The notes under the pieces: generated by a model
Seen by the model: the letters and a program-made list of their open reading frames with translations, nothing else
Databases searched by the model: none
What the model was told of the DNA's origin: nothing
Assembly (NCBI RefSeq): GCF_001648895.1
Contig: NZ_LXUF01000016.1
Span: forward strand, 62,001-126,000
Source: Methylovorus sp. MM2
GTDB lineage: Bacteria > Pseudomonadota > Gammaproteobacteria > Burkholderiales > Methylophilaceae
Direction: 5' to 3'
Length of the DNA: 64,000 nt
Shown here: positions 35,950 through 44,619 of the stretch, in pieces
How positions within the stretch are numbered: position 1 is the first letter of the stretch
Layout: every line of letters starts with the position of its first letter
Program-made: the position numbers and the translations under genes

Positions 35950-37395
35950 TTGAGTCATTCCTCAGAAATTCTTGAGTTATTTAACGTAATGACCCTAGAT
36001 GTATCCGATGAAGTATTCCTGATTGATGCTTTATCCATGCAAGTCATCAGTGCTAATAAAAGCGTAGCAGAGCATTTTGTTTGTGATGTCGATAAATTAG
36101 ATATCTATGATTTGAAAACCCTATTAGGCATTGACCAGTCTGTGCTGATTGAATATCTCAATAACCATCGACAGACAGCCAATCTTTTTACGATTGGAAA
36201 AAAGGTTGGAGAGCAGAACTATATATATCAGGATGATCGATTAAAGGTATTGCTTGTCCGTATTAATCAGCAAGATTACTTGATTGCCACAAAAAGCAGC
36301 TGGGCTACTAAAAAAGCCATGCTACAGGCACTGGATGAAAGCGAGTCACGTTTTCATGCAATCGTCTCTAATACTCCTAGCTTAGTATTTCAATTTCGTT
36401 TTGATGAAGATGGACATATTGTATTCATCTTCTTAAGTGAAGCCTGCAAAGCTTTGCTTGGGCTGATGCCTGAGGTACTTAAGAAAGTGCCCGCAATGTT
36501 CTCAGAGATGATGTTGCCTGAAGACCGCACGTCTTTTGAAGAAAGTATCACCCTCTCTGCGAGTGAGTTGACCGTATTGAATTGGGAAGGCCGCATCTGG
36601 ATCGATGAATGGCAAGATACGAAATGGATCAACCTGCGCTCTAGTCCAAGAATCTTGAATGATGGAGCTATTCAATGGGAAGGCATCATGACCAACATCA
36701 CGCAGAGCAAGAATGAAAAGCATGAGATTGAGCAATCACGTCAGCGGCTAGCAGAGCTATCGGCTCATATGGAGCAGATCAAGGAGCAAGAACGGCAGAG
36801 GATAGGCCGCGAGATCCATGATGATCTGGGTGGAAACCTCACCGCCATCAAAATAGGTCTTTCATCCATCGTTAAACGCATCAAGCCAGACCAGACCGAG
36901 TTGCTTGAAAAAGCCAAGCAATTGGAAGGTATCGTCGATAATACCTTTGAAGCAGCACACCGCATTTCTGGCGATTTAAGGCCAAATATCCTAGAGCTTG
37001 GCATCGTGGCAGCTATTGAATGGCAAACCAAGGAATTTGAGAAGCAGATCGGCGTCACATCAGTATTCACCTCTAATCAACAAGAACTTTCTGTAACGCA
37101 GGATCAAGCGATTACCCTGTTCCGCATATGCCAAGAGGCTTTATTTAATATCGCCAAGCACGCGAAAGCCAAGCTGGTGAAAGTTGCACTCACCGCAGAT
37201 GAGAGGGAAATCACGCTAGAAGTCGTGGATGATGGCATAGGCATAGAACCAAGTGATATGCTAAAAGCGAATTCATATGGGTTACGTGGGATGTCAGAGC
37301 GGCTGACACTATTGAATGGCAGCTTTAATATTCAGCGTGCAGCAAAGAGCGGCACGCGTATTGTGGTAAAACTCCCTTGTGAAACGGTACATTAG
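35950..37395 (+). CDS. Cytoplasmic PAS histidine kinase
   Basis: About 481 residues, no membrane helix. N-terminal PAS-like region (SDEVFLIDALSMQVISANKS), a second PAS (ESRFHAIVSNTPSLVFQFRFDEDGHIVFIFLSEAC), HisKA_3 with H290 in REIHDDLGG, and HATPase with VDDGIG and YGLRGMSERL. TTG 35950 is chosen because AAAGAGG lies 9 bases upstream; GTG 35905 gives 15 more residues. The regulator follows after 14 bases. Being soluble, it should sense an internal signal. Confidence 0.82.
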   Translation: MSHSSEILELFNVMTLDVSDEVFLIDALSMQVISANKSVAEHFVCDVDKLDIYDLKTLLGIDQSVLIEYLNNHRQTANLFTIGKKVGEQNYIYQDDRLKVLLVRINQQDYLIATKSSWATKKAMLQALDESESRFHAIVSNTPSLVFQFRFDEDGHIVFIFLSEACKALLGLMPEVLKKVPAMFSEMMLPEDRTSFEESITLSASELTVLNWEGRIWIDEWQDTKWINLRSSPRILNDGAIQWEGIMTNITQSKNEKHEIEQSRQRLAELSAHMEQIKEQERQRIGREIHDDLGGNLTAIKIGLSSIVKRIKPDQTELLEKAKQLEGIVDNTFEAAHRISGDLRPNILELGIVAAIEWQTKEFEKQIGVTSVFTSNQQELSVTQDQAITLFRICQEALFNIAKHAKAKLVKVALTADEREITLEVVDDGIGIEPSDMLKANSYGLRGMSERLTLLNGSFNIQRAAKSGTRIVVKLPCETVH

Positions 37396-37409
37396 GATGC
37401 AATCTGTTA

Positions 37410-38054
37410 ATGGATAATAAAAAGATAAAAGTGATTCTGGCCGATGATCATGCCATCTTACGGCAGGGGCTGGCGCAGATTCTGGCTGAGACAGACGATA
37501 TTGAAGTGATCGCTCAGGCAAATAATGCTTCAGAAGCCATCAAACTTACCACGAAGACCGATGCTGATGTGCTCGTGCTCGATATTTCCCTGCCTGATCG
37601 TAGCGGGCTTGAAGCGCTTAAGCTGATTAAGCGTAATAATTACCACTTGGCAGTGCTTATGCTCTCCATGCATCGAGAAGACCAGTATGCGATTCGATCT
37701 TTAAAAGCAGGCGCGGCCGGGTATCTTAGTAAACAAAGCGCATCATCAGAGTTGGTGAACGCGATTCGCATCGTGGCAACTGGTAAAAAATTCATCACGC
37801 CCGAGGTTGCAGAGGCCTTGGCTAACCAAGTCGGCATGGAGTCGGATGCGCCAGCGCATGAATCATTGTCTGATCGTGAGTTCCAGACACTGACGCTGAT
37901 TGCATCCGGATTATCTGTTAGCGAAATCGCGCTTAAATTATCGTTATCAGTGAAAACCATCAGCATGTATCGCGCACGCTTACTTGAGAAGATGAAGCTA
38001 AAGCACAATGCTGAGCTGACACATTATGCGATTAAGAATCATCTTGTAGATTGA
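37410..38054 (+). CDS. LuxR/NarL-type response regulator
   Basis: 214 residues. Receiver: ILADDHAILRQGL, phospho-acceptor D58 (LDISLPDRSG), YLSKQS. Helix-turn-helix: SDREFQTLTLIASGLSVSEIALKLSLSVKTISMYRARL. It is more distant from the regulators at 21853 and 23620 than those are from each other; its recognition helix differs (KTISMYRAR versus KTVANYHTM/KTIANVQTR). It partners the kinase upstream. Confidence 0.87.
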   Translation: MDNKKIKVILADDHAILRQGLAQILAETDDIEVIAQANNASEAIKLTTKTDADVLVLDISLPDRSGLEALKLIKRNNYHLAVLMLSMHREDQYAIRSLKAGAAGYLSKQSASSELVNAIRIVATGKKFITPEVAEALANQVGMESDAPAHESLSDREFQTLTLIASGLSVSEIALKLSLSVKTISMYRARLLEKMKLKHNAELTHYAIKNHLVD

Positions 38055-38061
38055 TTTTTAG

Positions 38062-38109
38062 GCCTAATATATTGATTAAGACTATTTTTGCCCAGCTATT
38101 AGGCTTTTT
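38062..38109 (+). terminator. Possible terminator after the third regulator
   Basis: GCCTAAT (38062-38068) pairs with ATTAGGC (38098-38104), followed by TTTTT. The loop is 29 bases, so the structure is weak. Confidence 0.4.
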
Positions 38110-38155
38110 GTATTGGCCAAATGTTGAATAAGATAACTGCTTATCCCCTACATCG

Positions 38156-38191
38156 TTTTAACGCATTCTTTAACGCACTTTTTAACGAATC
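38156..38191 (+). repeat. Three tandem 12-bp repeats before the 38210 gene
   Basis: TTTTAACGCATT, CTTTAACGCACT and TTTTAACGAATC, starting at 38156, 38168 and 38180, with an exact 12-base period. An in-frame stop at 38201 shows that they are not coding for the next gene. They could be binding sites or a slippage-prone leader. Confidence 0.75.
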
Positions 38192-38209
38192 TTGGGTAAT
38201 TGACTTTTC

Positions 38210-38959
38210 ATGACTGAAGAAACTGTACAGCCTATCCCCCAATCATCTGCGGAGCTTGCCCAAGAGATATTGCGGAAGCTACATGAAAAGAACATAGAAG
38301 CGACACCAGAAGCGTACGAGGCGATGTATAACGAGCTTACTGGTGTTAGGCACTTCGAGGTTAAGTTTGACGTGGCCATGTTGCGCATGGCACGGCTGCT
38401 CGCCAAAACCGGTACTGATAAAGGCTTGAGGCTGGCATCTGCGATTGAGAACGATGATTGGGCAAAATTCAGTAATGAAGTGGTAGATTTGGTCAAAGCA
38501 TCTGTAGCCGAAACACCTAAAAGCACGCCGTTCTCTGCATTTGGTGAAGATACGCAGTCAACACGCTTTTGGCGTGACCTGCTTTCAAAAACCATGACTT
38601 TGACCTTGCCGGGTCTATTGCATGCTGAACCCACTTTGGCTAAGCGCGCCGAGCGTTTAGGCAACCAAGTGAAAGAGGCAACCCTTAGGCAAGAGATGGT
38701 TGCTTTATCTCTTGAGATGAAGAGTCTGTATTTTCATATCAATTTATTTGCAGAAGAGGCGTCCGGAAAAAATAAGGCATTTATTAAACTGCTCTATTTA
38801 TTAATGGAAAGTGTCCTTGTTTCTTTGGACTCAAAAAGCTGGATTACAAAAGAAATCTACGATTTTCAAGCGATGTTAAAAGAACCGTTAGACCAGAAAC
38901 AAATGGAAAAAGTATCTCAACATATACGAGATATTGTGTTGAAGCAGAAGGATTCGTAA
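38210..38959 (+). CDS. Helical protein resembling the N-terminal domain of diguanylate cyclases, without GGDEF
   Basis: 249 residues, no signal peptide or membrane helix. The start AELAQEILRKLHEKNIEATPEAYEAMYNELTGV resembles the N-terminal helical domain (ATPENY-like) of a group of betaproteobacterial GGDEF proteins. No GGDEF domain follows: after the stop the sequence becomes AT-rich and non-coding. Either a stand-alone domain or a degenerate cyclase. Its place just before fliC suggests a tie with flagella or c-di-GMP signalling. No clear SD precedes the ATG. Confidence 0.6.
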   Translation: MTEETVQPIPQSSAELAQEILRKLHEKNIEATPEAYEAMYNELTGVRHFEVKFDVAMLRMARLLAKTGTDKGLRLASAIENDDWAKFSNEVVDLVKASVAETPKSTPFSAFGEDTQSTRFWRDLLSKTMTLTLPGLLHAEPTLAKRAERLGNQVKEATLRQEMVALSLEMKSLYFHINLFAEEASGKNKAFIKLLYLLMESVLVSLDSKSWITKEIYDFQAMLKEPLDQKQMEKVSQHIRDIVLKQKDS

Positions 38960-39017
38960 ATAAATTTTTAATAAAAATATTTATTATCAATAAGTTAGGT
39001 TTTATTTAATTATTTAT

Positions 39018-39045
39018 TAAAGGTTTTAACGATTGGAGCCGTCAT
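39018..39045 (+). promoter_or_regulatory. Sigma-28-like promoter of fliC
   Basis: TAAAGGTT-N12-GCCGTCAT resembles the flagellar sigma-28 consensus TAAAGTTT-N11-GCCGATAA, with a spacer one base longer. The start of transcription would be near 39052, giving a leader of about 165 bases. Confidence 0.55.
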
Positions 39046-39217
39046 CAGTTACACAACGTGCCTGTGTTTTCGGTGAGTTGAGAAAAACAAAGTTAGCGTT
39101 TTATTAAACTTTCTCAAAACACTACCGATAATAATTTCAACAGCCTCGCATTTGAAGCAAAGCTGAAGGCAACACGGATGTAATTGAAATTTAACTTTAA
39201 ATTGAAGGAGAATTAAC

Positions 39218-40015
39218 ATGGCTTCAGTAATTAACACCAACATCGCTTCTTTGAATGCTCAACGTAACCTGAGCTCATCTCAATCAAGCCTGAACACTTC
39301 CATCCAACGTTTGTCATCAGGTTTGCGTGTTAACAGTGCAAAAGATGACGCTGCTGGTTTAGCGATTGCAACACGTATGGATGCACAAGTGCGTGGTCAA
39401 ACAGTTGCGATCCGTAATGCGAATGACGCGATTTCTTTCTCACAAGTTGCTGAAGGCGCTTTGGGTAAAGTAACTGATGCATTGCAACGTATGCGTGAAT
39501 TGGCTGTTCAATCTGCCAACGGTACGAACACTTCTGGCGACCGTGCCAACTTACAAGCAGAGTTTGCGCAATTAACTTCTGAAGTTACACGTTTGGGTAC
39601 TGATACCAAGTTCAACGGTAGTGCCGTATTCGGTGCAGCGATGACTTTCCAAGTGGGTGCTGATAACGGTCAAACTATCGTAACAACAGCGGTAGCTGCT
39701 TCAACGATCACAGGTGATATCAGTACAGATACTGGTGCTAACACTGCACTAACTGCGATTGATACTGCGTTGACTACTGCCAATACGAACCGTGCGACAC
39801 TGGGTGCGATTCAGAACCGTTTTGAGTCCGTGATCTCTAGCTTGCAAATCTCTGTTGAGAACCAATCTGCTGCTAAATCACGTATCCTGGATGCTGACTA
39901 CGCAGTAGAAACAGCTAACCTGACACGTACACAGATCCTTCAACAAGCAGGTACAGCGATGCTGGCACAAGCCAACTCCTTGCCAAGCAGCGTGTTGACA
40001 CTGTTACAAGGTTAA
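39218..40015 (+). CDS. fliC: Flagellin
   Basis: The filament protein, 265 residues, thus a small flagellin. The conserved N-terminal helices (MASVINTNIASLNAQRNLSSSQSSLNTSIQRLSSGLRVNSAKDDAAGLAIA, in part) and C-terminal helices (AVETANLTRTQILQQAGTAMLAQAN) form D0/D1; the variable D2 is reduced to about 70 Thr/Ala-rich residues. SD AAGGAG precedes the ATG. It is exported by the flagellar type III apparatus encoded downstream; FliS, encoded at 42504, is its chaperone. Confidence 0.97.
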   Translation: MASVINTNIASLNAQRNLSSSQSSLNTSIQRLSSGLRVNSAKDDAAGLAIATRMDAQVRGQTVAIRNANDAISFSQVAEGALGKVTDALQRMRELAVQSANGTNTSGDRANLQAEFAQLTSEVTRLGTDTKFNGSAVFGAAMTFQVGADNGQTIVTTAVAASTITGDISTDTGANTALTAIDTALTTANTNRATLGAIQNRFESVISSLQISVENQSAAKSRILDADYAVETANLTRTQILQQAGTAMLAQANSLPSSVLTLLQG

Positions 40016-40040
40016 TTTAACGGTAATACATGAAGCGCTA

Positions 40041-40068
40041 CCTACAGGATGATTAATCATCCTGTAGG
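40041..40068 (+). terminator. Perfect inverted repeat after fliC
   Basis: 13-bp stem CCTACAGGATGAT / ATCATCCTGTAGG with a 2-base loop, then CATTTAAAAAA. The T-run is poor, so it may stabilise the abundant flagellin mRNA as well as terminate. Confidence 0.7.
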
Positions 40069-40091
40069 CATTTAAAAAAGGAGGGTTGAAT

Positions 40092-40472
40092 ATGTCGATT
40101 TCAAGTTTAGATGCATACAGTGCGGCTAGAGCAATGGTTTCGGCTTCAACTAGTGTTAAACCAACTCAGACTGCGACACCTACACCACCGCCGACTAGCC
40201 AAGTAGCTGCTGTTACTAATGTGCCAGCAACACAAAGCAAGCCTATCAGTGATGAAGAGTTATCAGATGCAGTGCAAAGTATCAATGAGTTTGTAACCCC
40301 GGTGGCGAATAGCATTACGTTCTCTATCGATAAGGATACTGGTAGAACTATTGTGAAAGTAATCGATAAACATACGCAAGAAGTCATCAGGCAGATTCCG
40401 GATGATGAAGTATTGGCAATATCAAAGGCGCTGGATAAGTTACAAGGTTTGTTGCTAAAGCAAACGGCGTAA
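40092..40472 (+). CDS. flaG: FlaG-family flagellar protein
   Basis: 126 residues. The first half is Thr/Pro-rich; the FlaG domain is in the second half (ITFSIDKDTGRTIVKVIDKHTQEVIRQIPDDEVLAISKAL). FlaG proteins affect filament length in some bacteria. ATG 40092 has AAGGAGGG 6 bases upstream. It lies between fliC and fliD as usual. Confidence 0.9.
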   Translation: MSISSLDAYSAARAMVSASTSVKPTQTATPTPPPTSQVAAVTNVPATQSKPISDEELSDAVQSINEFVTPVANSITFSIDKDTGRTIVKVIDKHTQEVIRQIPDDEVLAISKALDKLQGLLLKQTA

Positions 40473-40494
40473 TCACTGTTTTAAGGATACGAAT

Positions 40495-42483
40495 ATGACT
40501 GCTATTACCTCTACTACAGGTGTTGCCTCTGGCCTCGATGTCGATGCCATCGTAACCGCGTTGGTGACGGGTGAGTCAGGTACGCTGACTAAGCTGACGC
40601 AACAGCAGACCGCTTACAATGCTAAAGTATCCGCATACGGTACGCTTACCAGCGCACTTTCTACTTTTCAGACTGCGATTGCAAAATTATCGACTGCATC
40701 GGGATTCAATTCCTTACTTGCAAAAGCGTCAGATAGTAGTGTTTTTACTGCAACTGCAACTAGCAACGCGACTGTAGGTAGCTATAGCGTCAATGTCTCT
40801 CAGCTAGCTCAGCAACAAAAACTATCTTCAAGTGGTTTTGCGTCAACTAACAGTGCGATTGGTTCTGGTACGCTGACGATCTCATTCGGTAGTTATGACA
40901 GCGGCACCAATACATTCTCAGCAAATGGTGCTGGCAGCACTACTTCTATTAATATCACGTCAGGCAATAACACTCTCTCAGGTGTACGCGATGCAATCAA
41001 TGCCGCGGGTGCGGGGGTAACAGCTACCATCATTAACGATGGTTCGACCAATCGGCTGGTGGTGACATCAACTGCAACAGGTACGAGTAATTCGATCAAG
41101 ATCGACGTGACAGATAGCGATGGTAATAGCACTGATTCTACAGGCCTTTCACAGCTTGCTTATGACCCAACAGCGACTGTTGGCAGTGGTAAGAACATGA
41201 CTGAGAAACAGGCGGCTAAAGATGCGCTACTGACGATTGATGGTATTGCCGTGACTAAATCCAGCAATACCATTACAGATGCGATCGATGGGGTTACCTT
41301 GAAGCTTGTGAAAGAAAGTGCTGGCAGCAATGTATCGCTTGATGTGACTAAAGATACAACAACAGTGCAAGCCTCCGTGCAGGCTTTTGTCGATGCATAT
41401 AATGCGCTGGATAGCAAGATCAGGACATTAACCAAATTCGTTGCCGTTGATTCAACCAGTAACGGTGAGTTATTGGGCGACTCAACCGCGCGTGCTATCT
41501 CTACCCAGCTAAAAAGTATCATGACGCAGGCTGTGACAGGTGCGGGTTCTTACACGAGTTTGTCACAGATCGGGGTGGCATTCCAGAGTGATGGCACCTT
41601 GAAGTTGGATACGACCAAGTTAGCAACAGCGATGGATAGTAATTTCAGCGATATCGCCGCCTTATTTTCTACAAGCAGCACCAGTACTGATGCACTTGTG
41701 AAAGTGACAGGAAACAGCACAAGTACAAAACCAGGATCCTATGCCGTCAATATCACCCAAGCAGCGCAGCAAGGCTCATTGTTGGGCAGTAGTGGCCCAA
41801 ATCTTAATATAGTCGCTGGTGTGAATGACCATTTAGACCTCAATATTAGTGGTGTGAGTTATGGCATCAATGTAGCCGCTGGCAGTTACGCAAATACGGC
41901 AGACCTGATTGCAGCTATTCAGGCAAAATTAACCGCTGCTGGCGCAAAAGCTTCAGTGAGTCTAGATAGCGGTGCGCTCAAGATCACGACTACTAATTAT
42001 GGTGCGAGTGAATCCGTTGCGATTACCGGCGGAAATGGCGCAACAGATCTTTTCGGAGGTAGTCCAACTGCTGTGGCTGGACTGGATGTAGCCGGCACGA
42101 TTAATGGAGTAGCAGCGACTGGTACTGGTCAAAGCCTAGTGAGCACTTCCGGTGATAGTACCGGCTTGATCGTGAATATTACGGGCGCTACATTGGGTAG
42201 CCGCGGAACAGTTACTTACGCGCAAGGCGCCGCTTACAAGCTGAATCAGTACGCTCAGCAGATGTTAGGCTCAGATGGGCTGATAGAGGCACGTACCGAT
42301 GGATTAGCCACTTCTCTTGATCGTATTGCAGACCAGATAGATGAGCAAAATGTCCGGTTGGCAAAAGTCGAAGCGCGTTATCGCGCACAGTTCGCATCTC
42401 TTGAAACATTGATTAGTAGTATGCAGACAACCAGCAGTTACCTGACACAACAAATCGCGCAATTTAATGCTAACTCTAAATAA
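40495..42483 (+). CDS. fliD: Flagellar filament cap protein
   Basis: 662 residues, the pentameric cap (HAP2) that assembles flagellin at the tip. Conserved N-terminal STTGVASGLDVDAIVTALV and C-terminal coiled part (RLAKVEARYRAQFASLETLISSMQTTSSYL). Middle domains are Ser/Thr/Gly-rich. SD AAGGATACGA precedes the ATG. FliT is its usual export chaperone and is encoded two genes on. Confidence 0.95.
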   Translation: MTAITSTTGVASGLDVDAIVTALVTGESGTLTKLTQQQTAYNAKVSAYGTLTSALSTFQTAIAKLSTASGFNSLLAKASDSSVFTATATSNATVGSYSVNVSQLAQQQKLSSSGFASTNSAIGSGTLTISFGSYDSGTNTFSANGAGSTTSINITSGNNTLSGVRDAINAAGAGVTATIINDGSTNRLVVTSTATGTSNSIKIDVTDSDGNSTDSTGLSQLAYDPTATVGSGKNMTEKQAAKDALLTIDGIAVTKSSNTITDAIDGVTLKLVKESAGSNVSLDVTKDTTTVQASVQAFVDAYNALDSKIRTLTKFVAVDSTSNGELLGDSTARAISTQLKSIMTQAVTGAGSYTSLSQIGVAFQSDGTLKLDTTKLATAMDSNFSDIAALFSTSSTSTDALVKVTGNSTSTKPGSYAVNITQAAQQGSLLGSSGPNLNIVAGVNDHLDLNISGVSYGINVAAGSYANTADLIAAIQAKLTAAGAKASVSLDSGALKITTTNYGASESVAITGGNGATDLFGGSPTAVAGLDVAGTINGVAATGTGQSLVSTSGDSTGLIVNITGATLGSRGTVTYAQGAAYKLNQYAQQMLGSDGLIEARTDGLATSLDRIADQIDEQNVRLAKVEARYRAQFASLETLISSMQTTSSYLTQQIAQFNANSK

Positions 42484-42503
42484 GCTAATAAGGAGTCGAA
42501 ATC

Positions 42504-42944
42504 ATGTTTGGATCAAATAAAGGCATAGGCGAATACGCAAGAGTCGGGATTGAGACCGGCGTTGCCGCCGCCAATCCACATAAATTGATCGTGATGCTAT
42601 ATGACGGTGCGATCGTTGCATGTCGGTCTGCCATTATGCCGATGAAAGAGCATGACATTGCACAGAAAAGTGCGTTGATCTCCAAGGCGATCATGATTAT
42701 TGAAAGCGGTTTAAGGTTAAGCTTGGATAAAAAAGCAGGTGGAGAAATCGCTGAAAGTCTTGATGCGCTATATGCTTATATGAGTAATCGCCTATATATC
42801 GCTAATTTAAAGAATCAACCTGAGTTGATTGAAGAAGTGATCAAGCTGTTAGTTGACTTGAAGGGATCGTGGGAGGCGATCGGCCAATCGGCACAAACAA
42901 AAAGTATAAATCCAGAACCGTATTATGCTGTTGCAGGAGCCTAA
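42504..42944 (+). CDS. fliS: Flagellin export chaperone
   Basis: 146 residues, the helical chaperone that prevents early flagellin polymerisation in the cytoplasm. EYARVGIETGVAAANPHKLIVMLYDGAI is the family signature. SD AGGAG precedes the ATG. It is followed by fliT with a 2-base gap. Confidence 0.95.
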   Translation: MFGSNKGIGEYARVGIETGVAAANPHKLIVMLYDGAIVACRSAIMPMKEHDIAQKSALISKAIMIIESGLRLSLDKKAGGEIAESLDALYAYMSNRLYIANLKNQPELIEEVIKLLVDLKGSWEAIGQSAQTKSINPEPYYAVAGA

Positions 42945-42946
42945 TA

Positions 42947-43267
42947 ATGGGACAAAACACCACCGTAGCGATTTATGAGTCTGTTGCAAAGATCACCAAC
43001 CAGATGTTGTTGGCTGCCCAGCAGCAGAATTGGGAAAAGCTTGCCCAGTTAGAGCTAGATTGTGCGGCTTATGTGAAGAAATTACAGAATAGCGATGAAG
43101 AATCTTTGAGTGGTAGGGCACTTGAGCGTAAAGTAGCCAGCTTGAAGAAGATTCTTGAAGATGATCGAGAGATTCGTAACCTCGTCAACCCTTGGGAAGA
43201 CAAGATTGCCAAGATCATCAATACAACGCATTTTGATAAGAGGCGTCGCCATCATTCTCTACAATGA
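42947..43267 (+). CDS. fliT: FliT-like flagellar chaperone
   Basis: 106 residues, helical, in the usual fliT place behind fliS. WEKLAQLELDCAAYVKKLQ resembles the FliT core. Start ATG 42947 has AGGAG 8 bases before it; a longer frame that begins inside fliS is out-of-frame background. Weak sequence conservation, hence moderate confidence. Confidence 0.8.
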   Translation: MGQNTTVAIYESVAKITNQMLLAAQQQNWEKLAQLELDCAAYVKKLQNSDEESLSGRALERKVASLKKILEDDREIRNLVNPWEDKIAKIINTTHFDKRRRHHSLQ

Positions 43268-43281
43268 TTTAGTGCAATAGT

Positions 43282-44232
43282 ATGATTAAACTACCAGACA
43301 TGATCAGCGTGCAGCCGATGGATAAGGTCACGCCGATTTTGCCTACGGTACGGATCGCCGATGCGATCCAAGACCTTGATTTCCGCGCGACGCAGTTACT
43401 CAAGGGGCAGGATTATTATGCGCATGTCCTATCAAAAGTCGACGATAAGACCTTTATGGTCAAAGTCGAAGGCGCCATTCTTAAAATGGACCTTAGTAAA
43501 TCCACCACGGTAGGTCAGACCCTACTGCTCAAATATATCAATGATGCCCCTCAACCGACATTCATGCTAGTGCAGCAGAATGTCACCGCACCGAAGAACG
43601 AGGCAAATTTAAGTCCCACGGGCCGTTGGATAGACCAAAAGCTTAAAGAGGCCGAGAAGCAGGGTGTAACAGCGCAATATGTTTCTGATGATGTGGTGAC
43701 TAATACACCTAAGACACCGCAAGTGGTAGCGCAGGAATTAAAAAACGCATTGACGAATAGCGGCTTGTTCTATGAATCGCATCTACGTGATTTCGTTGAG
43801 GGCCAGCGTACGCTTCAAGCTGTGATGCAAGAGCCGCAAAATCAGCCGAATGCGCCCACGACTGCGCTAATGGCACAGCAGTTGGCCATTCTTGAAAACC
43901 AGCGACTAGTATGGCGCGGTGAGGTATGGCCGGGTCAGATGATGGATTGGGAGGTTGAGCGCCGGGATGAGAGTAGTAATGAAGATCAAGCAGCATCTTC
44001 ATCGCAAACCCCTGAGCAGCCGCCTATCTCCAGTGTAATTGTTCTGCATTTACCTAAACTCGGTAAAGTGTCTGCGCGTATTCGTATCGCCAATGATCAG
44101 GTGCAGGTGAATATCTCGGCTCTAAATGCGGTCACATTAAACAAACTTAAAGTGCAGAGTATGCATTTGGTCAATGCTTTTGAGCTACATGGGCAAAAGC
44201 TTGAAGCGTTAACGGTAACTGCGGATGAGTAA
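43282..44232 (+). CDS. FliK-like hook-length control protein (second copy)
   Basis: 316 residues. The C-terminal part (IVLHLPKLGKVSARIRIANDQVQVNISALNAVTLNKLKVQSMHLVNAFELHG) resembles the hook-length control domain of FliK, while the N-terminal part (RATQLLKGQDYYAHVLSKVDDKTFMVKVEGAILKMDL) is unlike that of the true FliK at 50451. It is followed, with 8 bases overlap, by a FlhB C-terminal-like gene. FliK and the FlhB C-terminus interact to switch export, so the two may work as a pair. Confidence 0.7.
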   Translation: MIKLPDMISVQPMDKVTPILPTVRIADAIQDLDFRATQLLKGQDYYAHVLSKVDDKTFMVKVEGAILKMDLSKSTTVGQTLLLKYINDAPQPTFMLVQQNVTAPKNEANLSPTGRWIDQKLKEAEKQGVTAQYVSDDVVTNTPKTPQVVAQELKNALTNSGLFYESHLRDFVEGQRTLQAVMQEPQNQPNAPTTALMAQQLAILENQRLVWRGEVWPGQMMDWEVERRDESSNEDQAASSSQTPEQPPISSVIVLHLPKLGKVSARIRIANDQVQVNISALNAVTLNKLKVQSMHLVNAFELHGQKLEALTVTADE

Positions 44233-44584
44233 AGCTGCTTCATCACATCAGCAAGCGGTCGCGTTAGCTTACGTGACAGGAGATCTCGCACCGAAGGTGG
44301 TAGCAAGAGGGCGGGGTGTGATTGCTGAACAGATCATCGCTAAAGCCAAAGAGCACGAAGTGTTCGTGCATGAATCAAAAGACTTGGTGGCTTTATTGAT
44401 GCAGGTAGACTTGGATGACCATATTCCAGCTGCACTTTATCAGGCGATCGCCGAAATCTTGGCCTGGTTATACCATGTTGAGAATAATGAAAGTCCGGAA
44501 AATATCTATAAAGGCGATGAGAAACCATCAGAGCCCCAATACAACACGATACCGCAGCCTTTGCTCTTGACTGAGGAAAAGTAA
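44225..44584 (+). CDS. FlhB C-terminal domain-like protein (FlhX/YlqH type)
   Basis: 119 residues matching only the cytoplasmic C-terminal domain of FlhB (AVALAYVTGDLAPKVVARGRGVIAEQIIAKAKEHEVFV, DLDDHIPAALYQAIAEILAWLY). No membrane part and no NPTH autocleavage site. Similar stand-alone proteins (FlhX in Campylobacter, YlqH in Bacillus) can partly replace the FlhB C-terminal fragment. Overlaps the FliK-like gene by 8 bases. The full-length flhB is not in the window. Confidence 0.85.
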   Translation: MSKAASSHQQAVALAYVTGDLAPKVVARGRGVIAEQIIAKAKEHEVFVHESKDLVALLMQVDLDDHIPAALYQAIAEILAWLYHVENNESPENIYKGDEKPSEPQYNTIPQPLLLTEEK

Positions 44585-44619
44585 TCTCGTCTGGGCGTAT
44601 TGTCTGGCGAGCTAGTTGA

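Noticed and set aside
40893-41522. Minus-strand reading frames inside fliD
   Set aside because: Shadows of the low-complexity Ser/Thr-rich coding sequence, without start signals.
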